A stretch of DNA of 64,000 bases from positions 3,407,621 through 3,471,620 of the forward strand of contig JBBCIN010000001.1 of NCBI GenBank assembly GCA_037200885.1, given 5' to 3'. The position numbers were made by a program, and so were the translations under genes. The notes below the pieces were generated by a model. It saw nothing but the letters and a program-made list of their open reading frames with translations, ran no database searches and was not told the origin of the DNA. This DNA comes from PMG-095 sp037200885 (GTDB lineage: Bacteria; Myxococcota_A; Polyangia; Polyangiales; Polyangiaceae). This document shows positions 34,880 to 43,506 of the stretch, in pieces. Positions within the stretch are counted from its first letter, which is position 1; each line of letters begins with the position of its first letter.

Positions 34880-35286
34880 AGTACCTGCTCGACACGAACG
34901 CTTGCATCACATGCCTCCGACGAAAGCCTTCGCCCGTCGTCGGCCGGCTTCGCGCACAGAGCCCCAACGACGTGGCGCTCTGCTCCGTCGTGCGCGCGGA
35001 GCTACTGTTCGGTGCGGAGCGAAGCCGCGATCCCATCAACGAGCGCGCCGTCGTCGAGCGATTTCTGGAGCCTTTTATTTCTCTGCCCTTCGACGATCAG
35101 GCGGCGAGCCAGTACGCTCGCATTCGTCATGCCCTGGAGCGGGGCGGGCAGCGCATCGGAGCACACGACCTCGAGATCGCCGCCGTTGCGCTGGCTCGCG
35201 GTCTGACGGTGGTCACGCACAACGTCTCCGAGTTTGCGCGGATTCCTGGATTGCTGTGGGAAGACTGGGAGAGTTCCGGGCCGTAA
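34876..35286 (+). CDS. VapC-type PIN ribonuclease toxin
   Basis: A 136-residue PIN protein starting at the overlapping GTG at 34876 (VKYLLDTNACITCLRRKPSP). The catalytic acidic residues are in YLLDTNACI, SVVRAELLFGAERS, GAHDLEIAAVALARG and HNVSEFARIPGL. This matches the VapC/FitB-like group. The GTGA overlap with the antitoxin is the same layout as in the first pair. Confidence 0.9.
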   Translation: MKYLLDTNACITCLRRKPSPVVGRLRAQSPNDVALCSVVRAELLFGAERSRDPINERAVVERFLEPFISLPFDDQAASQYARIRHALERGGQRIGAHDLEIAAVALARGLTVVTHNVSEFARIPGLLWEDWESSGP

Positions 35287-35426
35287 GGAATACGCCTCCT
35301 GCTAGGCCGCGAAATTTGCTCAAAATTGGCTACGACGATTTCACTCAAGCCATTTCCCCGTAGCCGTCTTCCTGTCGCGCCTCCGTCGCTCCCGACGATC
35401 CCCAATCAATCCCGCTACTTCTATCA

Positions 35427-35493
35427 GCGCGCCCCAGTGGATTCGAACCACTGACCTACAGCGAAGGAGGCCGTCGCTCTATCCAGGTGAGGT
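35427..35493 (-). pseudogene. tRNA-Arg (CCT) pseudogene
   Basis: Nearly identical to the copy at 34390-34456: minus strand, anticodon loop CTCCTTC (CCT), intact T-arm, 3' acceptor strand GGGGCGC and no matching 5' acceptor strand. One further change lies in the D-loop region (CCAGGTGAG). Confidence 0.7.
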
Positions 35494-35526
35494 GCTGCTC
35501 CTTGCGTAGAGCGTCGTAGGGCGGCC

Positions 35527-35614
35527 GGTCGTGCTCGCGCCTTTGGCGCTGCGCGCGCCCGGGACCCTCAATGCCGGACGCGGCCCCAAGGCGGGCCGCG
35601 CGCGGCGGAGGGTC
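35527..35614 (+). repeat. GC-rich structured repeat, copy 2
   Basis: Same element as copy 1 (GGTCGTGCTCGCGCC to GGCGGAGGGTCC) with a few substitutions (AATGCCGGACGCGGCCCCAA). It lies between the tRNA-Arg pseudogene and the hairpin of DUF559 module a. Confidence 0.8.
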
Positions 35615-35678
35615 CGATGGCTTGCCGCTCGCGCATGGCTAGGCTCGTGAACGTCGGCGCTCACTCGATCGTCGGCTC

Positions 35679-35812
35679 GGGCTTGTCGTGGGTTCGAGTC
35701 ATGCGAGAGGGCGCACGCGCCGCGCCAGCCCCGGCGTGTGCGTCGTTGCGCGTCGGGGGGCTGTCACGGCGCCTGCGCCTTTGGTGGCATGACTCGAACC
35801 CACAACAAGCCC
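35679..35812. repeat. Inverted repeat of DUF559 module a
   Basis: Left arm 35679-35704 and right arm 35787-35812 are 26-bp inverted repeats with one mismatch, separated by 82 bp. The right arm contains the DUF559 start codon. The spacer has further complementary segments (AGCCCC/GGGGCT, GCGCC/GGCGC), so the whole could fold into one long hairpin. At position 12 of the arms both sides differ from the other modules in a complementary way. Confidence 0.8.
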
Positions 35813-36172
35813 TCGTTTCCACGCAGCGTCCAGCGCGCAGCGCTCCTCGCAGAGCGCGCTCGGGCGATGCGCGGCTTGCCAACCGCTTCGGAAGAGCTCC
35901 TTTGGGCTCACATCCGCGGGCGCCGCCTAGGCGTGGTCTTTCGCCGGCAAGTGCCATTGCTCGGGCGCTTCATCGCGGACTTCTTGGCTCCCGCGCAGCG
36001 CCTCGTGATCGAGGTCGATGGCGCGTATCATAGCGAGCGCAAGCGCGGGGATGGGCGTCGAGATGCGGAGCTCGAGCGCGGCGGATACCGCGTGATTCGT
36101 ATCGAGGCATCGCTCGTCGTTGGCGACATCGAGAGCGCGCTCGAGCGCATCCGAGCCGCGCTTGGGCGTTGA
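35789..36172 (+). CDS. DUF559 endonuclease-domain protein, module a
   Basis: A 127-residue protein from the ATG at 35789 (MTRTHNKPSFPRSVQRAALL). DUF559 is a Vsr-like PD-(D/E)XK-type fold: ELLWAHIRGRRLGVVFRRQV, then IADFLAPAQRLVIEVDGAYH with the acidic EVDG site, and ELERGGYRVIRIEASLVV. It is complete. The first nine codons lie in the right arm of the 26-bp inverted repeat, so the start may be buried in a hairpin. It is flanked by tRNA-Arg fragments on both sides. Confidence 0.82.
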   Translation: MTRTHNKPSFPRSVQRAALLAERARAMRGLPTASEELLWAHIRGRRLGVVFRRQVPLLGRFIADFLAPAQRLVIEVDGAYHSERKRGDGRRDAELERGGYRVIRIEASLVVGDIESALERIRAALGR

Positions 36173-36233
36173 GCCCGAAGGCGCACCGCTAGCGTCCTCC
36201 GCCGACCTCCAATCAATCCCACCCGTTCTATCA

Positions 36234-36346
36234 GCGCGCCCCAGTGGATTCGAACCACTGACCTACGGCTCCGGAGGCCGTGGATTTCTGTGCAAATCCG
36301 TCGAGAGAATCGCAGTTTTGAGCGCTCCTTGTCCAGTTCTTGTCCA
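36234..36346 (-). repeat. tRNA-Arg (CCG) 3' fragment plus integrase-tail motif
   Basis: On the minus strand 36234-36291 is the anticodon-arm-to-3'-end part with loop CTCCGGA (CCG), intact T-arm and GGGGCGC. Similarity stops just 5' of the anticodon stem. After 36 bp, 36328-36346 has GGACAAGAACTGGACAAGG (GQELDK). This looks like the scar of an element once integrated in a tRNA-Arg gene. Confidence 0.6.
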
Positions 36347-36543
36347 CAAATCGGGTGCGCACGACCGAAATAGGGGTTCGCGAAGCCACGAGCTACCGAG
36401 GACAAGTTCCAGTACGTTGGTTCGCCCGCAGCGATAATCGGGAGCAACGTCGGTGACGAGTTCTGGGACGGGCGCCCGCGTCGGCGCGGACTCTCCAAGT
36501 GATTGAGCCAAGCTCGTGCTGCAGCGCTTGTTGGCCTGCCCGC

Positions 36544-36765
36544 TCAGAGGGCCATCAGCGCGATCTGTGGATGGCGAAGAGAAAGGCGCTTGAGATCCTT
36601 GGGATCGCCCGTTGCGATGAGCGCAAGCTCGAATTCAAGGGCCGTGGAGACAACGAAGGCATCGACAGCATCTGCCGAAGACATCCGCGCGACAGTAAGC
36701 AAGGAGCCGGCGCGTTGGGCGATTTGTCTGGTCAATTCGACAACCCTGACGGCTTCCCTGTTCAA
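36544..36765 (-). pseudogene. C-terminal remnant of a PIN toxin
   Basis: The last 73 codons read MSSADAVDAFVVSTALEFEL and ALIATGDPKDLKRLS, the C-terminal half of a PIN domain with two of its acidic residues. The N-terminal half with the DTG/DTN strand is absent. The frame runs upstream into the left arm of the inverted repeat of DUF559 module b (36788), suggesting that arrival of that module cut the toxin gene. Confidence 0.6.
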
Positions 36766-36787
36766 GAAATGATTGACGGCAGCGTCC

Positions 36788-36922
36788 GGGCTCGTTGTTG
36801 GTTCGAGTCATGCGAGAGTGCGCACGCGGCGGGCCAGCCCCGGTCGGGCGCGGCGCGACATGTCCGGGGGGCTGTCACGACGCCTGCACCTCCGGGGCAT
36901 GACTCGCACCAACAACAATCCC
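36788..36922. repeat. Inverted repeat of DUF559 module b
   Basis: Arms 36788-36813 and 36897-36922, 26 bp with three mismatches, the most diverged of the four. The right arm contains the start codon of the DUF559 ORF. Confidence 0.75.
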
Positions 36923-37291
36923 TCGTTTCGTCGCAGCGGCCAGCGCGTGGCGCTCCTCGCGGATCGCGCTCGCGCGACGCGAGGCCCACCGACCTCCACG
37001 GAAGAGCCGGGTTGGGGTCGCATCCGCGGGCGTCGCTTGGGCGTCGTCTTTCACCGGCAAGTGCCCTTGCTCGGGCGCTTCATCGCGAATTTCTTGGCGC
37101 CTGCGCACCGGCTCGTGATTGAGGTCCATGGCAAGTATCACAGCGAGCACGAGCACGAGCGCGAGCGCGCTGATGCGTGCCGTGATGTGGCGCTCGATCG
37201 CGCCGGATATCGCGTCCTTTGGCTCGAAGCGTCGCTCGTCGTCAGTGACATCGAGCGAGCTCTGCGTGCGATCCGCGCGGCACTCGCCTAG
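36899..37291 (+). CDS. DUF559 endonuclease-domain protein, module b, site altered
   Basis: A 130-residue protein from the ATG at 36899 (MTRTNNNPSFRRSGQRVALL). It aligns along its whole length with module a, but the acidic motif LVIEVDG is LVIEVHG here, with Asp changed to His, and is followed by a His/Glu/Arg-rich insertion (SEHEHERERADA). Loss of the metal-binding Asp suggests an inactive nuclease. A tRNA-Arg fragment begins 7 bp after the stop. Confidence 0.78.
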   Translation: MTRTNNNPSFRRSGQRVALLADRARATRGPPTSTEEPGWGRIRGRRLGVVFHRQVPLLGRFIANFLAPAHRLVIEVHGKYHSEHEHERERADACRDVALDRAGYRVLWLEASLVVSDIERALRAIRAALA

Positions 37292-37297
37292 TGATCA

Positions 37298-37408
37298 GCG
37301 CGCTCCAGTGGATTCGACCACTGACCTACGGCTCCGGAAGCCGTCGCTTACTAAACAATTCTGCCGAGCAAAACACGACTCAGAGGGCGCCTTGTCCAGT
37401 TTGTGTCC
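37298..37408 (-). repeat. tRNA-Arg (CCG) 3' fragment plus integrase-tail motif
   Basis: On the minus strand 37298-37349 is a tRNA-Arg 3' part with one base lost in the T-loop and a changed anticodon stem. After 40 bp, 37390-37408 has GGACACAAACTGGACAAGG (GHKLDK). It has the same arrangement and spacing as the copies at 33.5 and 36.2 kb. Confidence 0.55.
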
Positions 37409-37799
37409 CGCTTTTGTGGTCGCCCGGCGTCTGGGGGCATGCTGCTTCGCAGCATGTCCGAGATGGGCCGCGAGACGCCGAGCGAGAACCGGCGCATCGC
37501 GTTGGCGCTGATCGACGTCGCAGAACCGAAGCTTCGGCAACGGCTTAGTCCTGAACGGCGATGCCGAGGAAGTCTTGGAAGTGCGTGCGGGCTTAGTACG
37601 CGCTTCGCCCGGTGCCGAACTTCGTGACGGGGTGAATCCTGGCGGTCTGGCCCCGCTGCAGCGCCCCGTCGAGCGCGCGCTAACAAACGTCATCGTTTGT
37701 TCGGATGGCGACGACGCTGCGCAATGTACATCGGGTCTGCTGATTTGCGTCCTCCGGCAATGAACCGGTGTTTGCGGCAGCGAAGGAGCTTGCGTGCTC
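37409..37799. other. Intergenic, nothing recognised
   Basis: About 390 bp. The minus frame continuous with the integrase-tail motif is open but shows no catalytic recombinase block. Confidence 0.4.
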
Positions 37800-38049
37800 A
37801 TGGACGTAACCTTGCGCGTTGCCAGCCGGCTCCACCTTATTGCCATGACGATGCTGGCTCGCCACGCCAACCATCGCCGTCAAGACTTCGACGACCTGCG
37901 CCGCTATTGGCGAGGCGTCAGATGACGACCTGAACAGTGTTCATGAAGCACTGGAGTTGGTCGAAGCTCGCGGATGCAATCGAGCCGCAACCTCGGCGAA
38001 CAGCTCGCGCGGGCAATTGGCGATACGGCTCGCGAGATCGAGACGCTAA
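37800..38049 (+). pseudogene. Remnant of an AbiEii/MNT-like nucleotidyltransferase
   Basis: Three overlapping frames together spell the C-terminal half of a nucleotidyltransferase-like toxin: MDVTLRVASRLHLIAMTMLA, then HRRQDFDDLRRYW, then in another frame DDLNSVHEALELVEARGCNR and in a third RNLGEQLARAIGDTAREIET. The catalytic GS...DxD half is missing and two frameshifts are needed. AAGGAG stands before the ATG at 37800. The match is by eye. Confidence 0.45.
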
Positions 38050-38298
38050 TTCGCATGCGCGCCACCGTTTGCCTCGATACTCTGCACGTGGTGCTTCGAT
38101 TTTTTCGATGAAACCGTCGAGCAAAGCGACACGCACACACCCCACCTCACGTGGGAAGTCGGGAAAATTGCTACGGAAATACGGGCACCATATGCACGTG
38201 CGCATTAAAGTGTTTGTGTGCGCCCATCGATGGGCGCGAGCGGAAAACCCTTGGCCCGCACTAGACACCGGCCCCGCACTGAAATAAGGTTCAGCCCC

Positions 38299-39363
38299 AT
38301 GTTCCCGCGCGAAGGAGTAGCCCAGTCGTCTTGGCGGCGAGGGTCAGGGGGCGACCGCACCTTTACGGTAAACGTGGCGCGTGTCGAGCAACTTGCGCCG
38401 CTCGTGCGCGCTCTACGCTACGCGCCACGCCCGTACGGTTTCGCCGACCAGCTCGCTTTGCCTGCGGAGCGCGGTCGCGAAGACGTCGCAAGTTTTCTCT
38501 TTTTCATGGTCGCCATTGACCACGATACGCATCGGACGGATGCGCGCTTCGAGGCCCATATCGATGGGAAACTCGTGCACGGTTCGGACCTTTTGTATCT
38601 GCAAGCGGCGCGTGCCAAGCGCAAACGTCGTGAGCTATTTCTCGCTGCCAGCTTTCAATATCTGACCCGCGCGCAAGCCGTGCAAATCTTCAGCGCGCCC
38701 AATGGTCTCGAGCCTGCGGATTTGGCCGGGCGATGTGACCTCTTGCGATCGTCAGCGCGGCTATTGTCTCAGCACTACCAAGGTTCGATGCTCGCGATGC
38801 TCGACAGCGCTGAGCATCGGCTCGGTGGCAATGACGGGCTTTATCGACGCTTGGCGTTGTTTCCCGCATACCAAGATCCAATCGCGAAAAAGCCGAACCT
38901 TTTGGCGAAGATCCTCTTGCGTGAGCAGCTCTTCATGCCCCAAGACTTGCAGGAACTGCATGCGGCCATCGACCACGTGCTCCTGACGATGGCGCTCCGC
39001 GGCGGTATTGTCGAATGCACGGATGGGCGCACCGCGGAACTCTTACGCGCCGGCGGCGAGCTGCGGCAAGACAGCATGTTGGAACTGCGTCAGGCCGCTG
39101 CCGAATCATTGAGCGCGTTGTCGCAGATGAGCGGCATTTCGGAGGATCGGCTCGACGATCTGTTCTGGGCCTACGGCCGGGAATCACTCAGACAACCCAC
39201 GCCACTACAGGACACGAGTCGCGTCCACAGCCAGCTAGATCACGAGGTGAACAGCGCCGCGCTCGCGTCGTTCGTTGCGTTCGTCAACGGTGTGGATGCG
39301 AAAGCCGATAGGGCGTGGAGCACGGTGCGAATGGTCAAGGGTCCATTCACGCGCTATTTCTAA
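38299..39363 (+). CDS. Unrecognised protein with HDTHR motif
   Basis: A 354-residue protein from the ATG at 38299; the frame is open from 38218. It is homologous over its whole length to the C-terminal 340 residues of the protein at 39900-42491: FLFFMVAIDHDTHRTDARFE (HDTHR at 75-79), the SDLLYLQA block, the FPAYQDPIAKKPNLLAKILL block, IDHVLLTMALRGGIVECTDG, and the same ending VRMVKGPFTRYF. The conserved His, Asp and Arg residues could form an active site. It has a mostly helical pattern, no signal peptide and no membrane helix. I cannot name the family. Confidence 0.75.
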   Translation: MFPREGVAQSSWRRGSGGDRTFTVNVARVEQLAPLVRALRYAPRPYGFADQLALPAERGREDVASFLFFMVAIDHDTHRTDARFEAHIDGKLVHGSDLLYLQAARAKRKRRELFLAASFQYLTRAQAVQIFSAPNGLEPADLAGRCDLLRSSARLLSQHYQGSMLAMLDSAEHRLGGNDGLYRRLALFPAYQDPIAKKPNLLAKILLREQLFMPQDLQELHAAIDHVLLTMALRGGIVECTDGRTAELLRAGGELRQDSMLELRQAAAESLSALSQMSGISEDRLDDLFWAYGRESLRQPTPLQDTSRVHSQLDHEVNSAALASFVAFVNGVDAKADRAWSTVRMVKGPFTRYF

Positions 39364-39614
39364 GCTTTGCGTTGGGGAAGGGCCTCGACGGGTTTCATCC
39401 TCCGACACGGCTTGAAGTGCGGCTCGATCGCGAACGCAGTGCCGGCGGGGAACGCGAGGTGGTTGAAGGCGATCTTGACGACGGCGCGAAGATCGATATC
39501 CGTGAGCGTCACGATGGTTCCGCGGTAGAAGAGCGAGGCGCTGTCTCTTGGTGCACTTCGTGAAGCGGGTACCAGGCCCTTGGGGGATGGGGGAGACGCC
39601 GAGCTTCGCGTCAC
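39360..39614 (-). pseudogene. Fragment resembling an HNH endonuclease-type protein
   Basis: The minus frame contains DIDLRAVVKIAFNHLAFPAG, then TAFAIEPHFKPCRRM, a block I associate with HNH-type endonucleases near their C-terminal part. No HNH motif or N-terminal half is present. It fills the gap between the two convergent HDTHR paralogues. The assignment is tentative. Confidence 0.35.
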
Positions 39615-39899
39615 CTCCGGGCTCTAGGGCTCTAGGCGCCCCGCCGCGTTGTCATTCGCGTTGGAGCCTCTTCGCAGCCTGGGGCACGCACAGTCGGTGC
39701 GGCGCTGCTCTTCGGGCCAAACCGAGCTGTGAAGACTGCTCGGTTGCAACGTGTCGTTGTAAAATTTGTTCTGTCGATACGGCGGGTCTCGGGCCGGAGC
39801 AAGCGCGGGCAGCATCGTCGGCTCGCCCCGTGCGGCTCGCCCCGTGACAAAGCACGCGGCGCTGGCGAGGTTGATCAATGGCCAACAGCCTGCCTAACC
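39615..39899. other. Intergenic, nothing recognised
   Basis: About 285 bp downstream of the large fusion gene. No terminator-like hairpin or gene stands out. Confidence 0.35.
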
Positions 39900-42491
39900 T
39901 TAATAAAAACGGGTGAAGGGAACTCGGACGGTCGGCACGCTCTGAGTCGGTAGCCCGACGCCACCAATTGCGTTGATGAAGGCAATTCTCGCCGAGGCTC
40001 CGCAGCGGAGGGCGTCGTCGATCGAGGTGTGGACTTTGGAAGCGTCGACGGGTGCAGGCAAACTAAGCGACTTACGCCCGTACGACCATAGCAAGGTGTC
40101 GACCTCGTCTTCGGGCACGCAAGCCGCCCTAGCAAGTGCGCTGATGGCTTCCGCGGTTACCTCGCGCAAGACCTGCTCTTGGTGAGCGTCGAGCTGACTG
40201 CCGGCTTGCAACGATTTCAGGACCTCCGGATCTTCACACCGCACCATGCCCGAGCGCAGCGCGATAGTCATGACGACGTGATCGACGGAGGCGCGGATCA
40301 GTTGCGGGTCCTTGGGATCGAACTGCCCCTCGCGTCGCAAGGCCTTGACGAACAAGTGAGACTTCTTCGCGATTTCATCGGCGTACGCCGGAAATTGCTT
40401 CAGTTTCTCGAACAAGCCGTCGGGGCCACCGAGCATGTTCTTCGAAGCATCGACAAGTTCAGCTGCGTTGCCATTGTATGAGCTGTGCTTGAGCAGCGTC
40501 GCACACTCACGAAATATGCTCGTACGTCCTTCGATGTCGGCAGGCTCCTTATGGCTGGCGTTGGTAGTGAAGATAGCTTTGACGTCCGCCACATCGATCG
40601 ACACGAACTCGTCAGTCAAAAACTGCAAAGGGTTCTTGCGTTTGGAGACCTCGGCTTGATGATAGAGTAGGCCCGACCCGTGCATGACTTCACCATCAAC
40701 CACCTCTTCGTATCGCGCGTCGGGTCGATGCGTGTCGTGATCGATCGCGACCATGTAGAACAAGAAGTTGACGAGGTGGCGACGGTAGTCTGGATCCTTG
40801 CTCAGCTCCGGGAGGAAACCGTGGGGTTGTGGCCGAAACCGCACTACTACCAGAGCACGTGCCACCGAGGCGACGCGCCCCAGGTCGATGCTAAATAAGA
40901 GTTCGCGCCGGTACTCGAGATTTGCGTCCGTGCTTAGTCGTACTCTCTGCGGCAATAGGTGATCGATTTGGAACTCAACCGCAGGGGCAGGATTGGACTT
41001 CTTCGTCATGGTGACCGTGGTGCTGAAGAACCACTGCAAGTAGCGCGGGTCCGCTACTCCTTGCACTGCGTCCTGCCAGAAGAGGTACAGAGACCGCACG
41101 TTGCGCCGGTCCTCCAAGACGACGACGCGGCGGAGGTAGTGGAGCACAAGATCCACGTCTGCGACTTTGACAAAGTCTGACAACGTTTCGTAGACGGCGC
41201 GCAGCCCCGTAAGGTTGGCCTCGCTCGCGGCCGCCAGGGCCTGTCGGTAGGCCCGATAGACGTCGCTGGGGTTCCGCGCATCGGCAAACAGTATGTGGGG
41301 GCCGAGGTTTCGGCCGGCATTTCCGGCAGCGGCTGGATCTTGACGCTCCGTGCAGTTGTCGCCTCCGGGGCTATTGTCGGCAAGGTCCCGAGACGTCGAG
41401 CAAAACCTCTTCAGACAGCCGAACCAGGACTGTTCTTTCACCTCCTCGTGCAAGTAGACGGAGGAGTAGCAGTCGATGATCCAGATGAGATCCTCGTTCG
41501 AGCTCGGCGCCGCTTCTCGGAGCTGCTTTGCTATGGTTGTATGCGGACGTGAGAACGTGAAGTAGACCAACCCCTCCATCTGACTCAGACCTCGTTTCAG
41601 GAAACGTAGCGCAGCGCGTCGACCCGAGCTCTGAAAGTCGCAGACGATCAGCATCGGGTAGCCAATCTCGCGCTTCGCGTCGCGCGCAAGTCGGATGGCT
41701 CGATCCATGACCTCCAAACCGAAGTCGTCCTCTTTCGAGCGGTCTTTAAACGCAATCTTCTCTTCGAGCCTCTCGCCGTGGTGAACGGAGTCGAGGGTCG
41801 CCGATCGCGTAAACCACAGAATGACGGCAAAGCCGATCGCCCAAATGGTAAGGCCAGTGTAGATCAAACATCGGCACGCCTGAGGAAAGTGAAACTGGAG
41901 GATGTAAGCAAGGATCAGGCAAGCCATGGCTGCCCAGATCGCGCCAAATAAGTATGGTATCGCGCGCCGTTGGGAGAGGGTCGCGACGCGATTGAGCACA
42001 GTCGAGTACACGAACACGAGCACCGTATTCATCACGCCGAGTGCGCTCAAGAAGCTCGGGATGTGTCCGACCACCGCGGTCAGCTTGCTCGGGTGTTCGC
42101 TTGTGGCGCTACCGCCCATGCTCAGTGTGTCGGCGCCGCTACCTCCCGTACTCAGCGTGCCCGTAGCGCCGCCGCCCGTACCCTTGCCTCCCCCTGTCGC
42201 CACACCGCCGCTGTTTGAGGTTGCTCCACGAGCACCTGTTAAGAGCGACGTCCTCGTGCCTCCCAACCCACCCGCGGAGGCGGTCGAAGCACCGCTTGCA
42301 GCAGCACCTCCTGGCCAAGGGCCTAAGGTGGGCGTTGGCGACGATGTCGCGACAGAGCCGCCGGTCCGAGCGGTAACTCTAGATTGAGGTAGAGGTTGAG
42401 CTTTCGCATCGACCTCTAGGGCAATGAGCGAACTGAGAGCGACCCCTGCCATCAACGCCGCGGTGAACCTCGAAAGTGTGATCGACGGCAT
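39900..42491 (-). CDS. Membrane protein with KaiC/RecA-like and HDTHR domains
   Basis: An 863-residue protein from the ATG at 42491. A signal-like hydrophobic segment (10-27) precedes a Gly/Ala/Thr linker (40-130), then three membrane helices (about 150-168, 180-200, 208-226). Residues 255-475 resemble KaiC/RAD55-type ATPases (RAALRFLKRGLSQMEGLVYF, then LIWIIDCYSSVYLH, DVDLVLHYLRRVVVLEDRRN), but the P-loop position reads CDFQSSGRRAAL with no GKT/S, so ATP binding is doubtful. Residues 520-863 are the HDTHR domain (585-589), paralogous to the protein at 38299. I do not know this architecture; a signalling or defence role is speculation. Confidence 0.72.
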   Translation of the reverse strand: MPSITLSRFTAALMAGVALSSLIALEVDAKAQPLPQSRVTARTGGSVATSSPTPTLGPWPGGAAASGASTASAGGLGGTRTSLLTGARGATSNSGGVATGGGKGTGGGATGTLSTGGSGADTLSMGGSATSEHPSKLTAVVGHIPSFLSALGVMNTVLVFVYSTVLNRVATLSQRRAIPYLFGAIWAAMACLILAYILQFHFPQACRCLIYTGLTIWAIGFAVILWFTRSATLDSVHHGERLEEKIAFKDRSKEDDFGLEVMDRAIRLARDAKREIGYPMLIVCDFQSSGRRAALRFLKRGLSQMEGLVYFTFSRPHTTIAKQLREAAPSSNEDLIWIIDCYSSVYLHEEVKEQSWFGCLKRFCSTSRDLADNSPGGDNCTERQDPAAAGNAGRNLGPHILFADARNPSDVYRAYRQALAAASEANLTGLRAVYETLSDFVKVADVDLVLHYLRRVVVLEDRRNVRSLYLFWQDAVQGVADPRYLQWFFSTTVTMTKKSNPAPAVEFQIDHLLPQRVRLSTDANLEYRRELLFSIDLGRVASVARALVVVRFRPQPHGFLPELSKDPDYRRHLVNFLFYMVAIDHDTHRPDARYEEVVDGEVMHGSGLLYHQAEVSKRKNPLQFLTDEFVSIDVADVKAIFTTNASHKEPADIEGRTSIFRECATLLKHSSYNGNAAELVDASKNMLGGPDGLFEKLKQFPAYADEIAKKSHLFVKALRREGQFDPKDPQLIRASVDHVVMTIALRSGMVRCEDPEVLKSLQAGSQLDAHQEQVLREVTAEAISALARAACVPEDEVDTLLWSYGRKSLSLPAPVDASKVHTSIDDALRCGASARIAFINAIGGVGLPTQSVPTVRVPFTRFY

Positions 42492-43506
42492 CAGTCCCGC
42501 ATCGGCCACGCGATTCGCGGAGTGCATGAACGCACTACTAGCCTGCGCGCTGAGCTCGCGGCAACGGCCACCGCGCGAATCGCAACCCTTTAGGCATTGT
42601 GAGCTAGCACCCGGCGAGTAAACAAAGTCATACGACTTCAAATACACGGGTGAGGTCCGAAACAATCGGCGTATATGCGAAACAATTGGCGGTGGGGCGG
42701 CACGCCACCCAGTGCCGGCCGCATCTCAGCGCTGCGTAGCGAGCTCTGACTGGGTCGAGCCCGAAGAACGTCTCAGGCGGGTTGGCGCCGAGCTCGATCT
42801 GCACGGAGTTGCACGTCGGGGCGCAGAGGTGCTTCACGACCTTGTCCGCGGTGTCCAGCCACGGCCAGCGATTGCGCCGGGTCGTCGCAGAGGACCTGCG
42901 GGTCCCGCGATTGCACGTCGTTTTTCTAGTGGCCCCGGAGTTGCCCGGCGCCGGCCTGGTGCTGGTGAGCCTGCCTCTCAGCCCCCGCCCGCGACTGAGC
43001 CCGGAGCGGACCCCGCCAGCGCGCGTGCAGGCGCCGCGGCATGCAGCTCCAGGAGCGTTACGTGGCAGTCGTCGACCGCGTCGGGGGCTGGGGCGACTTC
43101 GACTACATGCTCGTGCTCGGCGTCATGGAGACCTGACCGGCATGGCGAAGCCGTGAAGTGGTTGCGATGTATACGCCCGCCCGCCCGCGTGCTCGGCCGT
43201 TTCGGCCTGGACATTGCGAACGAGCACGAGGTCTACGCGCGAAGGGTCACCTCTACTCTCGCGCTTGGAGGCTCCTTGTCGGCACCTGCTCGCCTGGCGC
43301 GGGTGAGTCATACGGGCGCGCCAGCCACAGCTCCATCAGACGCGTCGGCGCGGCTTCGTAGGTCTTCTGTCGCCCTTCGGGCGTTCTCAGCGACTGGGGG
43401 CAGTTTGTCAACGGACCGTATCGGGGCCCGCAACCGTTTCCCTGCGCCAGCTGTTCGGGACATTGGCTTTATTGCCTTATGACGGGTCGCAATCTACCTT
43501 TGCCTG
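42492..43506. other. 1-kb region without a recognised gene
   Basis: Several frames are open on both strands but none shows family resemblance. The 256-codon plus frame at 42712-43482 is Arg/Ala/Pro-rich and looks like a shadow. A short plus frame ending at 43136 (YVAVVDRVGGWGDFDYMLVL) has coding-like composition and may be the end of a deleted gene. Confidence 0.4.

Noticed and set aside
42712..43482. A 256-codon plus frame in the 1-kb gap
   Set aside because: Composition is typical of non-coding high-GC sequence, with no family match and no ribosome-binding site.
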